DNA of 64,000 nt, from contig CANNZV010000344.1 in NCBI GenBank assembly GCA_947561585.1, forward strand, positions 265,367-329,366. Reading direction: 5' to 3'. Position 1 is the first letter of the stretch; the number at the start of each line of letters is the position of its first letter. Made by a program: the position numbers and the translations under genes. A model generated the notes under the pieces. That model had not been told where the DNA came from and did no database searches. It saw nothing but the letters and a program-made list of their open reading frames with translations. The stretch is from Caprella mutica. Its lineage: Eukaryota; Arthropoda; Malacostraca; Amphipoda; Caprellidae. This document shows, in pieces, positions 1-10,895 of the stretch.

Positions 1-3000
1 CTGTTGGGCCTGTCTGGGGGTGACCTCTGGAGGGACCTGCCGCCTTTGGTACCAGCAAAGAGACACTACCTAATGACTTTTCAGGTGAGAAACAAATGAG
101 AGAGAAAAATGAGAAAATTATTAAATTAGGTCAAGTTATCGTTATGTTTGACATTTTCTGTCATATAAGAAAAAATAGTATAATAACAGTTATTTTATTT
201 TAATTGGTAACCATGAAACCTGCAGGTATCATAGATACAAATTAAGATTCTTATAGCTATGACCGAAGATATGAAACTGACCGATAATTCACAACTTATT
301 CTAGGTAGCTATATCCATTTTAGATATTTTTAATAGAACTTAATCTTTCCTCCCTCAGGGTGAATTGCCTTCCCTTAGACCTTACCTCTCAGCAGCTGGG
401 GCAGCAGTTGCTTCCCTTAACATCAATGGCAAGGAAACTGGGGAAACTTTCGCCAATGTCTTCACTGATAAAAAGTCTGATGAAACTGATGGGGGAAATA
501 CCGGAGAAGTTTTGAACCACCATTTGGTGGAGGAGGTGGGTGCTGTTGATTACACAGAAAGACCCAAATATTGTGAATTACTATATTTTATTTCAATGTA
601 TCTAATTTTGAGTGAGATATCGAAGAATCAAACATCCAACCTGCAGCATAACAGACAATAACAACCTATATGTTAGTGTACATTTTGTATGGTTTGTCTG
701 TCAGTTGTGTCCGTATTTAGAATCTTGATTATGAATATTATGGAGTAAATTTTTACGATTTACTAACGTCATCCCCCAATTTTCAGGTTTCTGTGGTGGA
801 GGCCCTTAGTCACTTCCCCCACTCCAGTACCACTGATAAGTTCCTCCTGCAGTTCTCCTGCCAGGGGGTGGGGGGAGGGGGAAATGAGGGGGACTGGCAG
901 TTGTGTGGGAGAGAAGACCAGAGAACAGAGGTATTGTTAGAACATGTTTGGTATTGTTGAACATGTTTGGTATTGTTAGAACATGTTTGGTATTGTTGAA
1001 CATGTTTGGTATTGTTAGAACATGTTTGGTATTGTTGAACATGTTTGGTATTGTTAGAACATGTTTGGTATTGTTAGAACATGTTTGGTATTGTTAGAAC
1101 ATGTTTGGTATTGTTAGAACATGTTTGACATTGTTAAAACATGTTTGGTATTGTTAGAACAGGTTTGGTATTGTTAAAACATGTTTGGTATTGGTAGAAC
1201 AGGTTTGGTATTGTTAGAACAGGTTTGGTATTGTTAGAACATGTTTGGTATTGTTAGAACATGTTTGGTATTGTTAGAACATGTTTGGCATTGTTAAAAC
1301 ATGTTTGGTATTGTTAGAACAGGTTTGGTATTGTTAAAACATGTTTGGTATTGTTAGAACAGGTTTGGTATTGTTAGAACATGTTTGGTATTGTTAGAAC
1401 ATGTTTGGTATTGTTAGAACATGTTTGGTATTGTTAAAACATGTTTGGTATTGTTAAAACATGTTTGGTATTGTTAAAACATGTTTGGTATTGTTAGAAC
1501 AGGTTTGGTATTGTTAGAACATGTTTGGTATTGTTAAAACATGTTTGGTATTGTTAAAACATGTTTGGTATTGTTAGAACATGTTTGGTATTGTTAAAAC
1601 ATGTTTGGTATTGTTAGAACATGTTTGGTATTGTTAGAACATGTTTGGTATTGTTAAAACATGTTTGGTATTGTTAGAACAGGTTTGGTATTGTTAGAAC
1701 ATGTTTGGTATTGTTGGAACATGTTTGGTATTGTTGGAACATGTTTGGTATTGTTGGAACATGTTTGGTATTGTTGGAACATGTTTGGTATTGTTGGAAC
1801 ATGTTTGGTATTGTTAAAACATGTTTGGTATTGTTAAAACATGTTTGGTATTGTTAAAACATGTTTGGTATTGTTAAAACAGGTTTGGTATTGTTAAAAC
1901 ATGTTTGGTATTGTTAGAACAGGTTTGGTATTGTTAGAACAGGTTTGGTATTGTTAGAACAGGTTTGGTATTGTTAGAACATGTTTGGTATTGTTAAAAC
2001 ATGTTTGGTATTGTTAGAACATGTTTGGTATTGTTAGAACATGTTTGGTATTGTTAGAACATGTTTGGTATTGTTAGAACATGTTTGGTATTGTTAGAAC
2101 ATGTTTGGTATTGTTAGAACATGTTTGGTATTGTTAGAACATGTTTGGTATTGTTAAAACATGTTTGGTATTGTTAAAACATGTTTGGTATTGTTAAAAC
2201 ATGTTTGGTATTGTTAAAACATGTTTGGTATTGTTAAAACATGTTTGGTATTGTTAAAACATGTTTGGTATTGTTAAAACATGTTTGGTATTGTTAAAAC
2301 ATGTTTGGTATTGTTAAAACATGTTTTGTATTGTTAAAACATGTTTGGTATTGTTAAAACATGTTTGGTATTGTTAAAACATGTTTGGTATTGTTAGAAC
2401 AGGTTTGGTATTGTTAGAACAGGTTTGGTATTGTTAAAACATGTTTGGTATTGTTGGAACATGTTTGGTATTGTTGGAACATGTTTGGTATTGTTGGAAC
2501 ATGTTTGGTATTGTTGGAACATGTTTGGTATTGTTGGAACATGTTTGGTATTGTTGGAACATGTTTGGTATTGTTGGAACATGTTTGGTATTGTTGGAAC
2601 ATGTTTGGTATTGTTGGAACATGTTTGGTATTGTTAGAACATGTTTGGTATTGTTAGAACATGTTTGGTATTGTTAAAACATGTTTGGTATTGTTAAAAC
2701 ATGTTTGGTATTGTTAAAACATGTTTGGTATTGTTAAAACATGTTTGGTATTGTTAAAACATGTTTGGTATTGTTAGAACAGGTTTGGTATTGTTAGAAC
2801 AGGTTTGGTATTGTTAGAACAGGTTTGGTATTGTTAGAACAGGTTTGGTATTGTTAGAACAGGTTTGGTATTGTTAGAACAGGTTTGGTATTGTTAGAAC
2901 AGGTTTGGTATTGTTAGAACAGGTTTGGTATTGTTAGAACATGTTTGGTATTGTTAGAACATGTTTGGTATTGTTAAAACATGTTTGGTATTGTTAAAAC

Positions 3001-6000
3001 ATGTTTGGTATTGTTAAAACATGTTTGGTATTGTTGGAACATGTTTGGTATTATAATTTTTTCAGTTTACTTACTCTTACTTTGCTTGAGAGTATCACTA
3101 CAGTAATTGTAATTCTCTCTTTTCTACAGTTACTTCGTTCCTCCACCTTCAGTCTTATCATCGCACCTCCTTCCCACTCCTTCGTCAGTTCTGTGTCAGT
3201 GTTGGCTAGACTCTTTGAAGCTCTGAAACAGGGCTCCATTCCCCTCATACTCGGAGGAGACAGTCTTCAGCTGCCTCTGGGGGAAGTCATTGACTGGAAC
3301 GCTGCCTCCATCACCTTTCCAAAGGTAAAGGCCTACCTTAGAAATATAGGTACTCTAGGGCAAAGTAACAATTACTAGTTGTCAATGGGCTATTATGAAT
3401 GAATGAAAAATGTCAATGGGCTATTATGAAAAGTTATTTTTAGTGTTCTCTCCACAATGAATATTTTTTTTATACGTTTTTTTAATAATAACTAATCGAA
3501 GATGGTAATTTTCATTGGGTATGAGATTGTCACTTTACCTTAGATAGTTATTTAAATCGAAACTCAAATATCTTTCTCGGCTCTTTATAATTTCATTAAA
3601 ATTGAACAAAATTTGTAGGATAGCTACCTCAATTTGTGCAACCTAGGTAGGCAGGTATTTTTATTTAATGAAAAAAATGTCATATAAAATATCCATCTAT
3701 TCTAATCTTTCATTAGATCATTTTCTCAATTGAAGACCATATTTTATTTAGTTATAATATAATATTCTAAATCTTTTCCTTTCATCCCAACATGTTATTA
3801 GGCTCGTGTTTCTGAGTTGCATTTCCTGTTGCGATCTTTCAATGACGCAGACATTCTCCTAATGAGACGTCAAGGCAGACTTTTCTGGGAGAGGTACCTA
3901 GGGTCCTCTCAGGCACACATAGATGCTCTCATTTCAGTCATCAGGACAAGACTGATGATACCACCCCTAGCAGCAGCACATGAACCTTCCCCTGATATTT
4001 TTGACAAAGATTTCAAGGTAACTGAATATCAAACTGTTGAGTAGCTACCTTATTTTTTTATATATTTGAGGAAGATTCAAGATAGCTAGCTAACTGAATA
4101 TTAAAAAAACTATCAAAACCTTATTCTTTATAGGGTTAGTCTTCTTCGGACTCCTAATGAAAAAATATATAATAGGTAGCTAGTTATAATTAGTTAAACT
4201 AAAAATTATAAATGATTGTAGATTTTATTCGTAAAGAGTTAAAAAAAGTGCAAGCCTATAATAAATCGGAATTTACCCTGACCTTTAACTTTTAATTTTT
4301 GTATTTCCTCAGCCTCTTCAAACGGACTCCATTATACCAGAGCCTGACACAGATGAAAACTTGGGACCTATTGAACCTCCCTTTCCATCTGCAGTTTACC
4401 AGAGAAACTTCTCACTCTCCACAATCTCAAAGTACTCCCAATGGAATATTTGGGCCACCCCTGACCAACTGTACCCCAATTTACCCACAGATCCCATCCT
4501 GCCATCTGAGGCAAAGTTTGCTGGCTCCCACGTTGGTTTCCGACCAATTGGAGCTGGAGCAGGTGGCTCCGGGAAAGAGTTCAGCGATAGCTTGGGAGGC
4601 AATTCTCCCCGAGAACAGTTCACAATAGTAATGCTCACCTTTGAACGTGAGCAAGTGCTTGTCAATTCCCTTGCTAGGCTTTATGGTCTTCCTTACCTCA
4701 ACAAAGTCATCGTAGTTTGGAATTCGCCGAAACCACCTCCTGCCGATCTCAAGTGGCCGGATATCAAAGTGCCGATCAAGGTTATCAAAGCTGAGCGTAA
4801 CAGTCTCAATAACAGGTTCCTGCCGTACTCTGACATAGAAACAGAGGCCATTCTGTCAGTGGATGACGATGCACATCTCAGACATGATGAGATCGTTTTC
4901 GGGTTCAGAGTCTGGCGGGAAGAACGGGACAGAGTTGTCGGATTTCCCGGTCGTTTCCACGCTTGGGATAGCAGTCACAACGCATGGCTTTACAACAGTA
5001 ATTACTCCTGTCAGTTGTCTATGGTTCTCACAGGGGCAGCTTTCTTTCACAAGTCTTACTCTTTTGTCTATTCTCAAGTGATGCCTCAAGCTATAAGAGA
5101 CAAAGTGGACCAGTTCATGAACTGTGAAGATATTGCTATGAACTTCCTAGTGTCTCATATCACCAGGAAACCTCCACTCAAGGTTTGCTTAATATAATGC
5201 ACTTATTATTAATATCGTCTTTCTTAACAGAAAAAAATATCTTTAAATATTTACTATTCTTACGTTCACAAATTGCGGAGGGTTATGTTTTGGTCTTCTT
5301 TTTCTAAATAGAATAGTATTGGATCATATTTTTAGTCGGAGTTTGGTACCAAAGACCTAAATATACAGTGGCTATGAACAAATTGATAATTAGCTATTAA
5401 AATTTAGAATGGTAGCTAGGTATTATCATCTTGATGTATTACTTTTTTGCTCAGGTTACATCCCGTTGGACATTCAGATGCCCTGGCTGTCCCGTTTCTC
5501 TCAGTGAGGACGATTCTCACTTCACAGAGAGACATCAGTGCATTAATTACTTCTCTCAGGTGAAATGGATTCGTAATTTCACGAAATATTTTTACTGTTC
5601 ATTTAATTTGGAAAGCTTTTTTATCCTCATTGAAATACCGTCTAATTTCTCTACTTCTTAGCGAGAGATTCTTTCAATTTAAAGGACCAGTATAACCTAG
5701 AACTTGTGTGGATATATCTAAAAAGATTTAAATATCTCTGTTTCGTGCTTAGATTTTACAGCTTTTTTATGTTCATTCTTTCTTTGGTTCCTTTTTAGGC
5801 TACTGCAATTATTTTTTTCCTTTTTACTTAATAAAAGGAAAAAATCATTCAATTGGACATACATTTCTTATTCTCAAGTACATGTCCTTGAATTAATAGG
5901 AGTTTATTAAATAATTTGAAATGCTTAAGCGTCAAGAATCATCTCTAACTAATAATGCTTCATTGTTTACCTCCACAGGTGTATGGCTACAATCCTCTCC

Positions 6001-6083
6001 TCAACACTCAGTACAGAGTCGACTCCGTGCTATTCAAGACACGACTGCCGCACGACAAACAGAAATGCTTCAAATTCATTTAG
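1..6083 (+). CDS. EXTL3: Exostosin-like glycosyltransferase, EXTL3/botv type (3' part, 8 exons)
   Basis: Exons 1-84, 359-535, 787-930, 3130-3324, 3802-4017, 4313-5182, 5455-5559 and 5979-6083 (TAG at 6081). All introns are phase 0 with GT-AG ends; together they give 631 residues. The animal EXTL3 protein is about 900 aa, so roughly the N-terminal third lies before the window. The first five exons belong to the GT47 exostosin domain ([19 protein letters not shown]). From about residue 370 the GT64 domain begins ([12 protein letters not shown]), with the metal/UDP-sugar binding DDD at residues 456-458 (4862-4870) inside [15 protein letters not shown]. The C-terminus, [12 protein letters not shown], is characteristic of EXTL3 and Drosophila botv rather than EXT1/EXT2. 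The family adds the first GlcNAc to the glycosaminoglycan linker in the Golgi, starting heparan sulfate. Every exon is intact. Intron 3 holds the 20-bp minisatellite and intron 1 a MITE. Confidence 0.95.
85..358. mobile_element. Degenerate MITE of the GGGTAAGTT family in EXTL3 intron 1
   Basis: Intron 1 is mostly one diverged copy (about 124-304) of the short TIR element repeated through this window. Both halves can be aligned: GGTCAAGTTATCG at the left and CGATAATTCACAACTTATT at the right, with a central near-palindrome around ACCTGCAGGTATCAT. It leaves both splice sites untouched. Confidence 0.6.
931..3052 (+). repeat. 20-bp minisatellite, about 106 units, filling EXTL3 intron 3
   Basis: The unit is GTATTGTTAGAACATGTTTG. 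The first unit starts exactly at intron base +1, so the repeat begins with the real splice donor GTATTG. The array ends about 75 bp before the acceptor at 3129. Variants fall into runs: GGAAC (1701-1800, 2446-2630), AAAAC (2150-2380) and AGG in place of ATG (2760-2940). Such runs indicate local block expansion. A few early units are 19 bp. The apparent reading frames across it are a by-product of the periodicity. Confidence 0.97.
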
Positions 6084-7371
6084 TTTAATGTACAGAGATA
6101 TTAGGTGTAAAGGTCAAGTTCTTAATTATCGCTCAGTTCCACATTTTCGGACACGTAAGAAAAAACTATATGATGATAATTATTTAATTTTAATTGGTAT
6201 CCATGATACCTGCAGGTATCATGGATACCAATTAAAATAAAAATTAAATAATCATCATCATATCGTTTTTTCTTACGTGTCCGAAAATGTGGAACTGACC
6301 GATAATTAAGAACTATCAGGTGTATATATTTTAGAGTTTGTAACATAGTTCAAAGCTTCCATAAGATTTTAATTAGTCTTTGAGGAACTAATAATTACTT
6401 TACTAGGAGAGGTGAGTATATTTTTATAGAACTTTGCATATCAGCGTCCTGTGAACTGTTTTTATGTGTGTAGGGTAAGTTACGAATTACTGTATAGTTC
6501 TACATTTTCAATCATATTAAAGATATACAGTTTGACATCTTAAAACTTAATTTGATTGGTATCCATGATACCTGAAGGTATCATGGATATTTTGGTTACC
6601 TATTATATAATTTAAAATGTGGACCTTTTAAATAACTCGTAACTTACTCTAGTTTAATTTTAGATGTTTGCAAGCTTTTACTAACATATTTTATTCTCGA
6701 GTTCAGTCTCAAACTTTGCCATATATTTCTATTTTATTTTTAGTAACTAATGATTTACTTGCATTTTTTAGTTTTTAAATAGTCAAGTTGACCAGCCAAT
6801 AATAGTCAAGTTGACCAACATCTTGCGGTACACACGTTTCTTTCTAGTCACAATAATTAGGTTATTTAATTATTCTTTGATGTTGTTCAGTCCATTTATT
6901 CCCGTTCTCACATTTTAGTATTATTTTGTATTTAATGTTTTGTCCATAAAGATGTTCTTAAATGCCAACCTACATAACAGTAATTTATTCAATGTGTAAA
7001 TAGTAATTCATCATTTAATTGCATTAATGTTTTTATCTGTATATTTGGGTGAAATGAATACAACTCCCAAAATGAAGAATCCAGTTATGCCAGTTGATAT
7101 TCCCCACAGATCTGATTAATTGTTTGAATCTGTAGGGTAAGTTCTCAGTAATCGGACGGTTTCACATTTTCGATCATATAAAAATTATAATTAAACTCGT
7201 TCATTCAATTGTTTTATCGGGATACCAACTAAGAGTTACAATATTTGTTTTTTTTCTCATTAGTCGAAAATGTGGTGAACCGTCCGATAACTCGGAACTA
7301 ACGTAAACACACTAGGTACAATCATTAACTGTTTGATGTTAAAACACTAAATAATGTTTATCATAACTAGT
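6084..7371. repeat. EXTL3 3' flank/UTR carrying three MITEs
   Basis: After the stop codon there is no gene for almost 2 kb. Three copies of the TA-flanked MITE family are seen: 6113-6318 (a nearly perfect palindrome centred on CCTGCAGG), 6472-6653 and 7135-7307. The rest is unremarkable AT-rich sequence. It may be 3' UTR, since the first good AATAAA on this strand is at 7691. Confidence 0.7.
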
Positions 7372-7516
7372 GTTGTGACAATATGCTTTTAAAATCATTG
7401 ATCCCAAGATTATCATGGACTAAACAAAATCGTATCGAATGCTACAAACCGCTGGTGTAGAATCATTCAATGCTCTATATTTTTAAGATCCAAAATTTAA
7501 AGCATATTGTCACAAC
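7372..7516. mobile_element. 145-bp TIR element
   Basis: Ends are an exact 18-bp inverted repeat, GTTGTGACAATATGCTTT at the left and its complement at the right, with imperfect pairing continuing inward. It has no coding capacity. I could not fix a target duplication, so the superfamily is open. Confidence 0.6.
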
Positions 7517-7690
7517 CTTATTCATCAGGAACTCGTTACCAATACTTCAGTAATTGTCACAAAGTCCAATCAATTTCTTATTTATTTAGCAGCCTATTTT
7601 GATGGAGTGAGCTGCGTTTCATATTGTATTTTAATTTAACAGGACTTATTAATATCTTGTTTCAATTTGTTGTGTTTTGTTATATTTCTA

Positions 7691-7696
7691 AATAAA
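7691..7696 (+). terminator. Candidate polyadenylation signal for EXTL3
   Basis: An AATAAA lies about 1.6 kb after the EXTL3 stop and before the convergent zinc-finger gene. It would imply a long 3' UTR containing the MITEs. This is the only evidence. Confidence 0.35.
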
Positions 7697-7962
7697 AACT
7701 AATTTGACACATTTTTATGGCCTTTTGTTCGGAGCAGATGTTAAACCCTCTACTAAATTAGTGAAGTTATTATGGTTTAATTCTCAATCAAGATAAATAT
7801 TAGCTACATTACAAATATCTATGAAAAATATTCAATGATTAAATTTTAAGCTATTTTTGAATTTAATTTCATTAAATTCGAGGCTCCTCCAATAAACGAA
7901 AATGTATATTTTTTCTAACATAGCTATAAAACAGGTTGAATAAATTTGACTTTGCAAATTTC

Positions 7963-7968
7963 TTTATT
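7963..7968 (-). terminator. Polyadenylation signal for the zinc-finger gene
   Basis: TTTATT on the plus strand reads AATAAA on the minus strand, about 65 nt after the TGA at 8033. The spacing fits a short 3' UTR. Confidence 0.55.
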
Positions 7969-8032
7969 AAAATTCTTCCATTCCCGTACAAATATCAATT
8001 ATATAGATTTACTGGTTATTTTAATGTTGCTA

Positions 8033-9289
8033 TCACAAAATATTATGTGCTTTTCTCACATGAGCAGAGTACTCGCATTTGATGGCAAAACTTTTCGGAC
8101 AAAGTTCACATTTAAATTTCTTGTCCGGAAAGTGCCTCTTCCTATGTCTAGTCACGCACTTTTTAGTTCGGAAAAGCTTCCCACAAATGTCACAAGGTTT
8201 ATCTTTTTCTCCATGAAATTGCATATGTTCTTTGAGATTATTTTCTATTGCAAATGACTTATTACACAAAGTACAGCGATGAGGTCTTGAATCAACGTGA
8301 TATTGGAGATGGTGGTGCTCGAGACCTCTCGGAGAATTGAATCCCACATTGCATTTGTCGCAGTTCCAGGGCTTCAATGAACTGTGGATGATGATGTGCT
8401 TTGAAAGAGCACCTCTACTGGATAAAACTTTATTACAAACAGGACACTTGTGAGGACTTCTGCTTTGCCAGACTCCATGTGTGCGTCCATTACTCGCCCT
8501 TTTCTTGATCTTTTTATTGACTGCCGACGTACGATGTGAGGCACCTGCAATCCGTCTGTTGGAAGGTGCCTTCCCAACAGTCTCTAATACCTCATCAGTT
8601 TCTTCCGTCAATATAATCTCAAATGGTTTGACTGCTTGGTTATCATTTATCACTAATTCACTCGCAGATGTAGATATGTTCGGTATTACATTGGGATCGC
8701 TTTTTATTTCTCCGATGGGTGGATCACTTTTCTCGCATGAAAAGCTACTGATGCCAGTTACAGAAAGACGAACTAGAGCAGTAATCAAATCGTCTTTTGA
8801 ATGCAAATTCAAGTGGCTGCTCAATGAATCAAAAACGCCACAGCCGCACACAGGACACCCATAGGTTTTCTCCTCACTCTGGTCAACATGTTCGTAATTC
8901 ACATCATTTTCGGGTGCAGTGGAAGAGTTGTTGAAGTCTTGCATTATTACGAGCTCTTCACTTGAATTTATATGAGACTTACCCATAGGCTCGGGAGTGT
9001 AGATTAGCGAATAGTTAGCCTTATCGGAAAACTCACCACTGCAGGTAACAGATTGGTGATTTGTTTCATCTGCGTACTGATTGCTGTGCATCACCAAATT
9101 TGAAGAATCATCTTGAACGAGACTCATTTCAACAGATTGGTAATTCTCTTGCATTTTGACATAGGAGACTCCATAGTTCTCTTGCTTGATGTCCACTTCT
9201 CTGGTCACTTTGTTTTGATGTGTGTGGTAGATGGTTGATGTCACAGGCATCACATCAAACACTGTGGGACTGTATTTCATCTGCTCCAT
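8033..9289 (-). CDS. C2H2 zinc-finger protein, 418 aa, single coding exon
   Basis: Five good C2H2 fingers fill the C-terminal third at about residues 280-302, 308-331, 337-359, 364-386 and 392-415, each with two Cys and two His. A looser sixth one (CPVCGCGVF...HLNLH) sits alone at about 143-163. Linkers are not the canonical TGEKP type. A basic stretch (VNKKIKKRASNGR) precedes the array and may help nuclear import. The first 140 residues are Ser/Asn/Glu-rich and appear disordered. No ZAD, KRAB or BTB domain is visible, so the role is limited to probable sequence-specific DNA binding in the nucleus. The ATG is preceded by TTATCAG, which could be a splice acceptor from a non-coding 5' exon. It is convergent with EXTL3. 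I cannot assign orthology. Confidence 0.88.
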   Translation of the reverse strand: MEQMKYSPTVFDVMPVTSTIYHTHQNKVTREVDIKQENYGVSYVKMQENYQSVEMSLVQDDSSNLVMHSNQYADETNHQSVTCSGEFSDKANYSLIYTPEPMGKSHINSSEELVIMQDFNNSSTAPENDVNYEHVDQSEEKTYGCPVCGCGVFDSLSSHLNLHSKDDLITALVRLSVTGISSFSCEKSDPPIGEIKSDPNVIPNISTSASELVINDNQAVKPFEIILTEETDEVLETVGKAPSNRRIAGASHRTSAVNKKIKKRASNGRTHGVWQSRSPHKCPVCNKVLSSRGALSKHIIIHSSLKPWNCDKCNVGFNSPRGLEHHHLQYHVDSRPHRCTLCNKSFAIENNLKEHMQFHGEKDKPCDICGKLFRTKKCVTRHRKRHFPDKKFKCELCPKSFAIKCEYSAHVRKAHNIL

Positions 9290-10895
9290 TCTGATAATTC
9301 ACAATAATAATGCATTTATAATCATTATGAAATATTATCTGTAAAATAAAATGATTAGCTGAAGAATGAGAATTCAGATTGGAATCTAGGAAAGTTAAAA
9401 TCCTAGCGCTATCCTCTAAAACTACAAGTAGTGTTAAGAAGAGGACATAATCCAAATTACAACAGTTCGGGGCTCAAATGACGACACCCTCTTCTCTTTC
9501 ATTCACCTGACATTTTAAGGATAGAGCTCCTGGGAGCAACAGAAGTAGCTAATAGAGTAAGTTATTGGAAAGTTCCACGTTTTTGATCAATAAGAAAAAA
9601 CTGTAATAATTATTGTTTAACTTTTATTTTAAGTGTTCAAAAGTTGTCCCTATCAAGTACGAGGTGATTTAAAGAGTCAAAGATAAAAAGACTTCGTAGA
9701 AGAGGGGACAGTGAAAAAATACCATTATTATAAAAATTATCTTATGTGGTCAAAACAGCAAGATAGTCGATTCGAAATTTACCCTAAATTGGAGAATCAA
9801 TTCACTGACAGAGAAATAATCTATTCCAAATATAATGGCACATTCTTATTAATATTTATACATAAAAAATCCATTCATATTTCGATAGAAACATGTACTG
9901 AAAAAGAATGATTGAGAGACTTTAATAGAAATAAAAAATTTGAAACAAGGTTTCAATTCTTTTGAACGGTAATTAGAAGTAATTCCTCAATTCAACATAA
10001 ATAATAGGTAGCTATCACTTATAGTAAAAGATTTTCAGAACTTATATCTATAGACCTAATCTATTATATTTATAGTCTGAATTTGTCACCTCAACCATTT
10101 TCTCCCTATTGATCCTCTATCTAACAAGTTACAACCAGGCAACAAAATCCATCAATCAATTTAGAGTTGTTAGCATTTTGCCCATTAATCTTCTACCAGA
10201 TCCATTTTATAAAAATTCAAAACTTGAAGTTAGGGTACCTTGGGGCACCACTCCCACTCTTTTATCAATAACACTGTGGACAGTGTTATTAATGAAAGCC
10301 CTTGGTATAAAAAAAAAACAATAGAAACAGTAAAGTATAGACAATAGATAGGATTTCTGTAAGTGAAGCCATCAAAGTAACACTTCGGGTACGTTACAAA
10401 TTTTCGGTCAGTTTAACATCTTCGGTCATAAAAGAAAAACCATACAGTAATTATTATGAAGCTAACTTTTATTTTGAAAATATCAAAAATACCAAATATT
10501 GAAAATATCCTACCTTTACAAAATTATAAGAGGGCTTGATGAATTATTGTTCATTTTTTTTGTACTTCTCATCAATGAGAGTCATCCTTATTATTATATT
10601 GTTTTTCTTACATGACCAAAGATGTGAAACCGATCAATAATTCGTAACTTACCCTAATAAAAATCATATTGAAATATGCAAGATTATAATAACTATTCAT
10701 ATATTCCCATTTCTTGTAACAGTGATATATTCGATTATTCAAACAGCTAAAGGCCTAATTTTCTATTCGAGTGTGATGCTTCGATGACATCAAGTTCACA
10801 AATAACTACTGTCATCACCAAGTCTATTCTACATACTATAAACTGTCTACATTTTAAGATAAAAGAAAAACAGAAAATGCCATGAAAAAAATTTA
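9290..10895. other. Intergenic, with MITE fragments
   Basis: No gene seen. There is a left half of the common MITE at about 9558-9640 and a fuller copy at 10387-10656 (TIRs GGTACGTTACAA and TTCGTAACTTACC). A short hairpin, ATAACACTG...CAGTGTTAT, lies near 10267-10293. The remaining AT-rich DNA has no recognisable content. Confidence 0.6.

Noticed and set aside
931..3052. Regular repeats reminiscent of a CRISPR array (also at 43535-44601 and 63131-64000)
   Set aside because: Units are directly adjacent with no unique spacers, and the sequence lies in eukaryotic introns or intergenic DNA.
10109..10324. 71-codon frame on the plus strand
   Set aside because: No recognisable motif or splice context, low complexity at the end, and it lies in a MITE-rich spacer.
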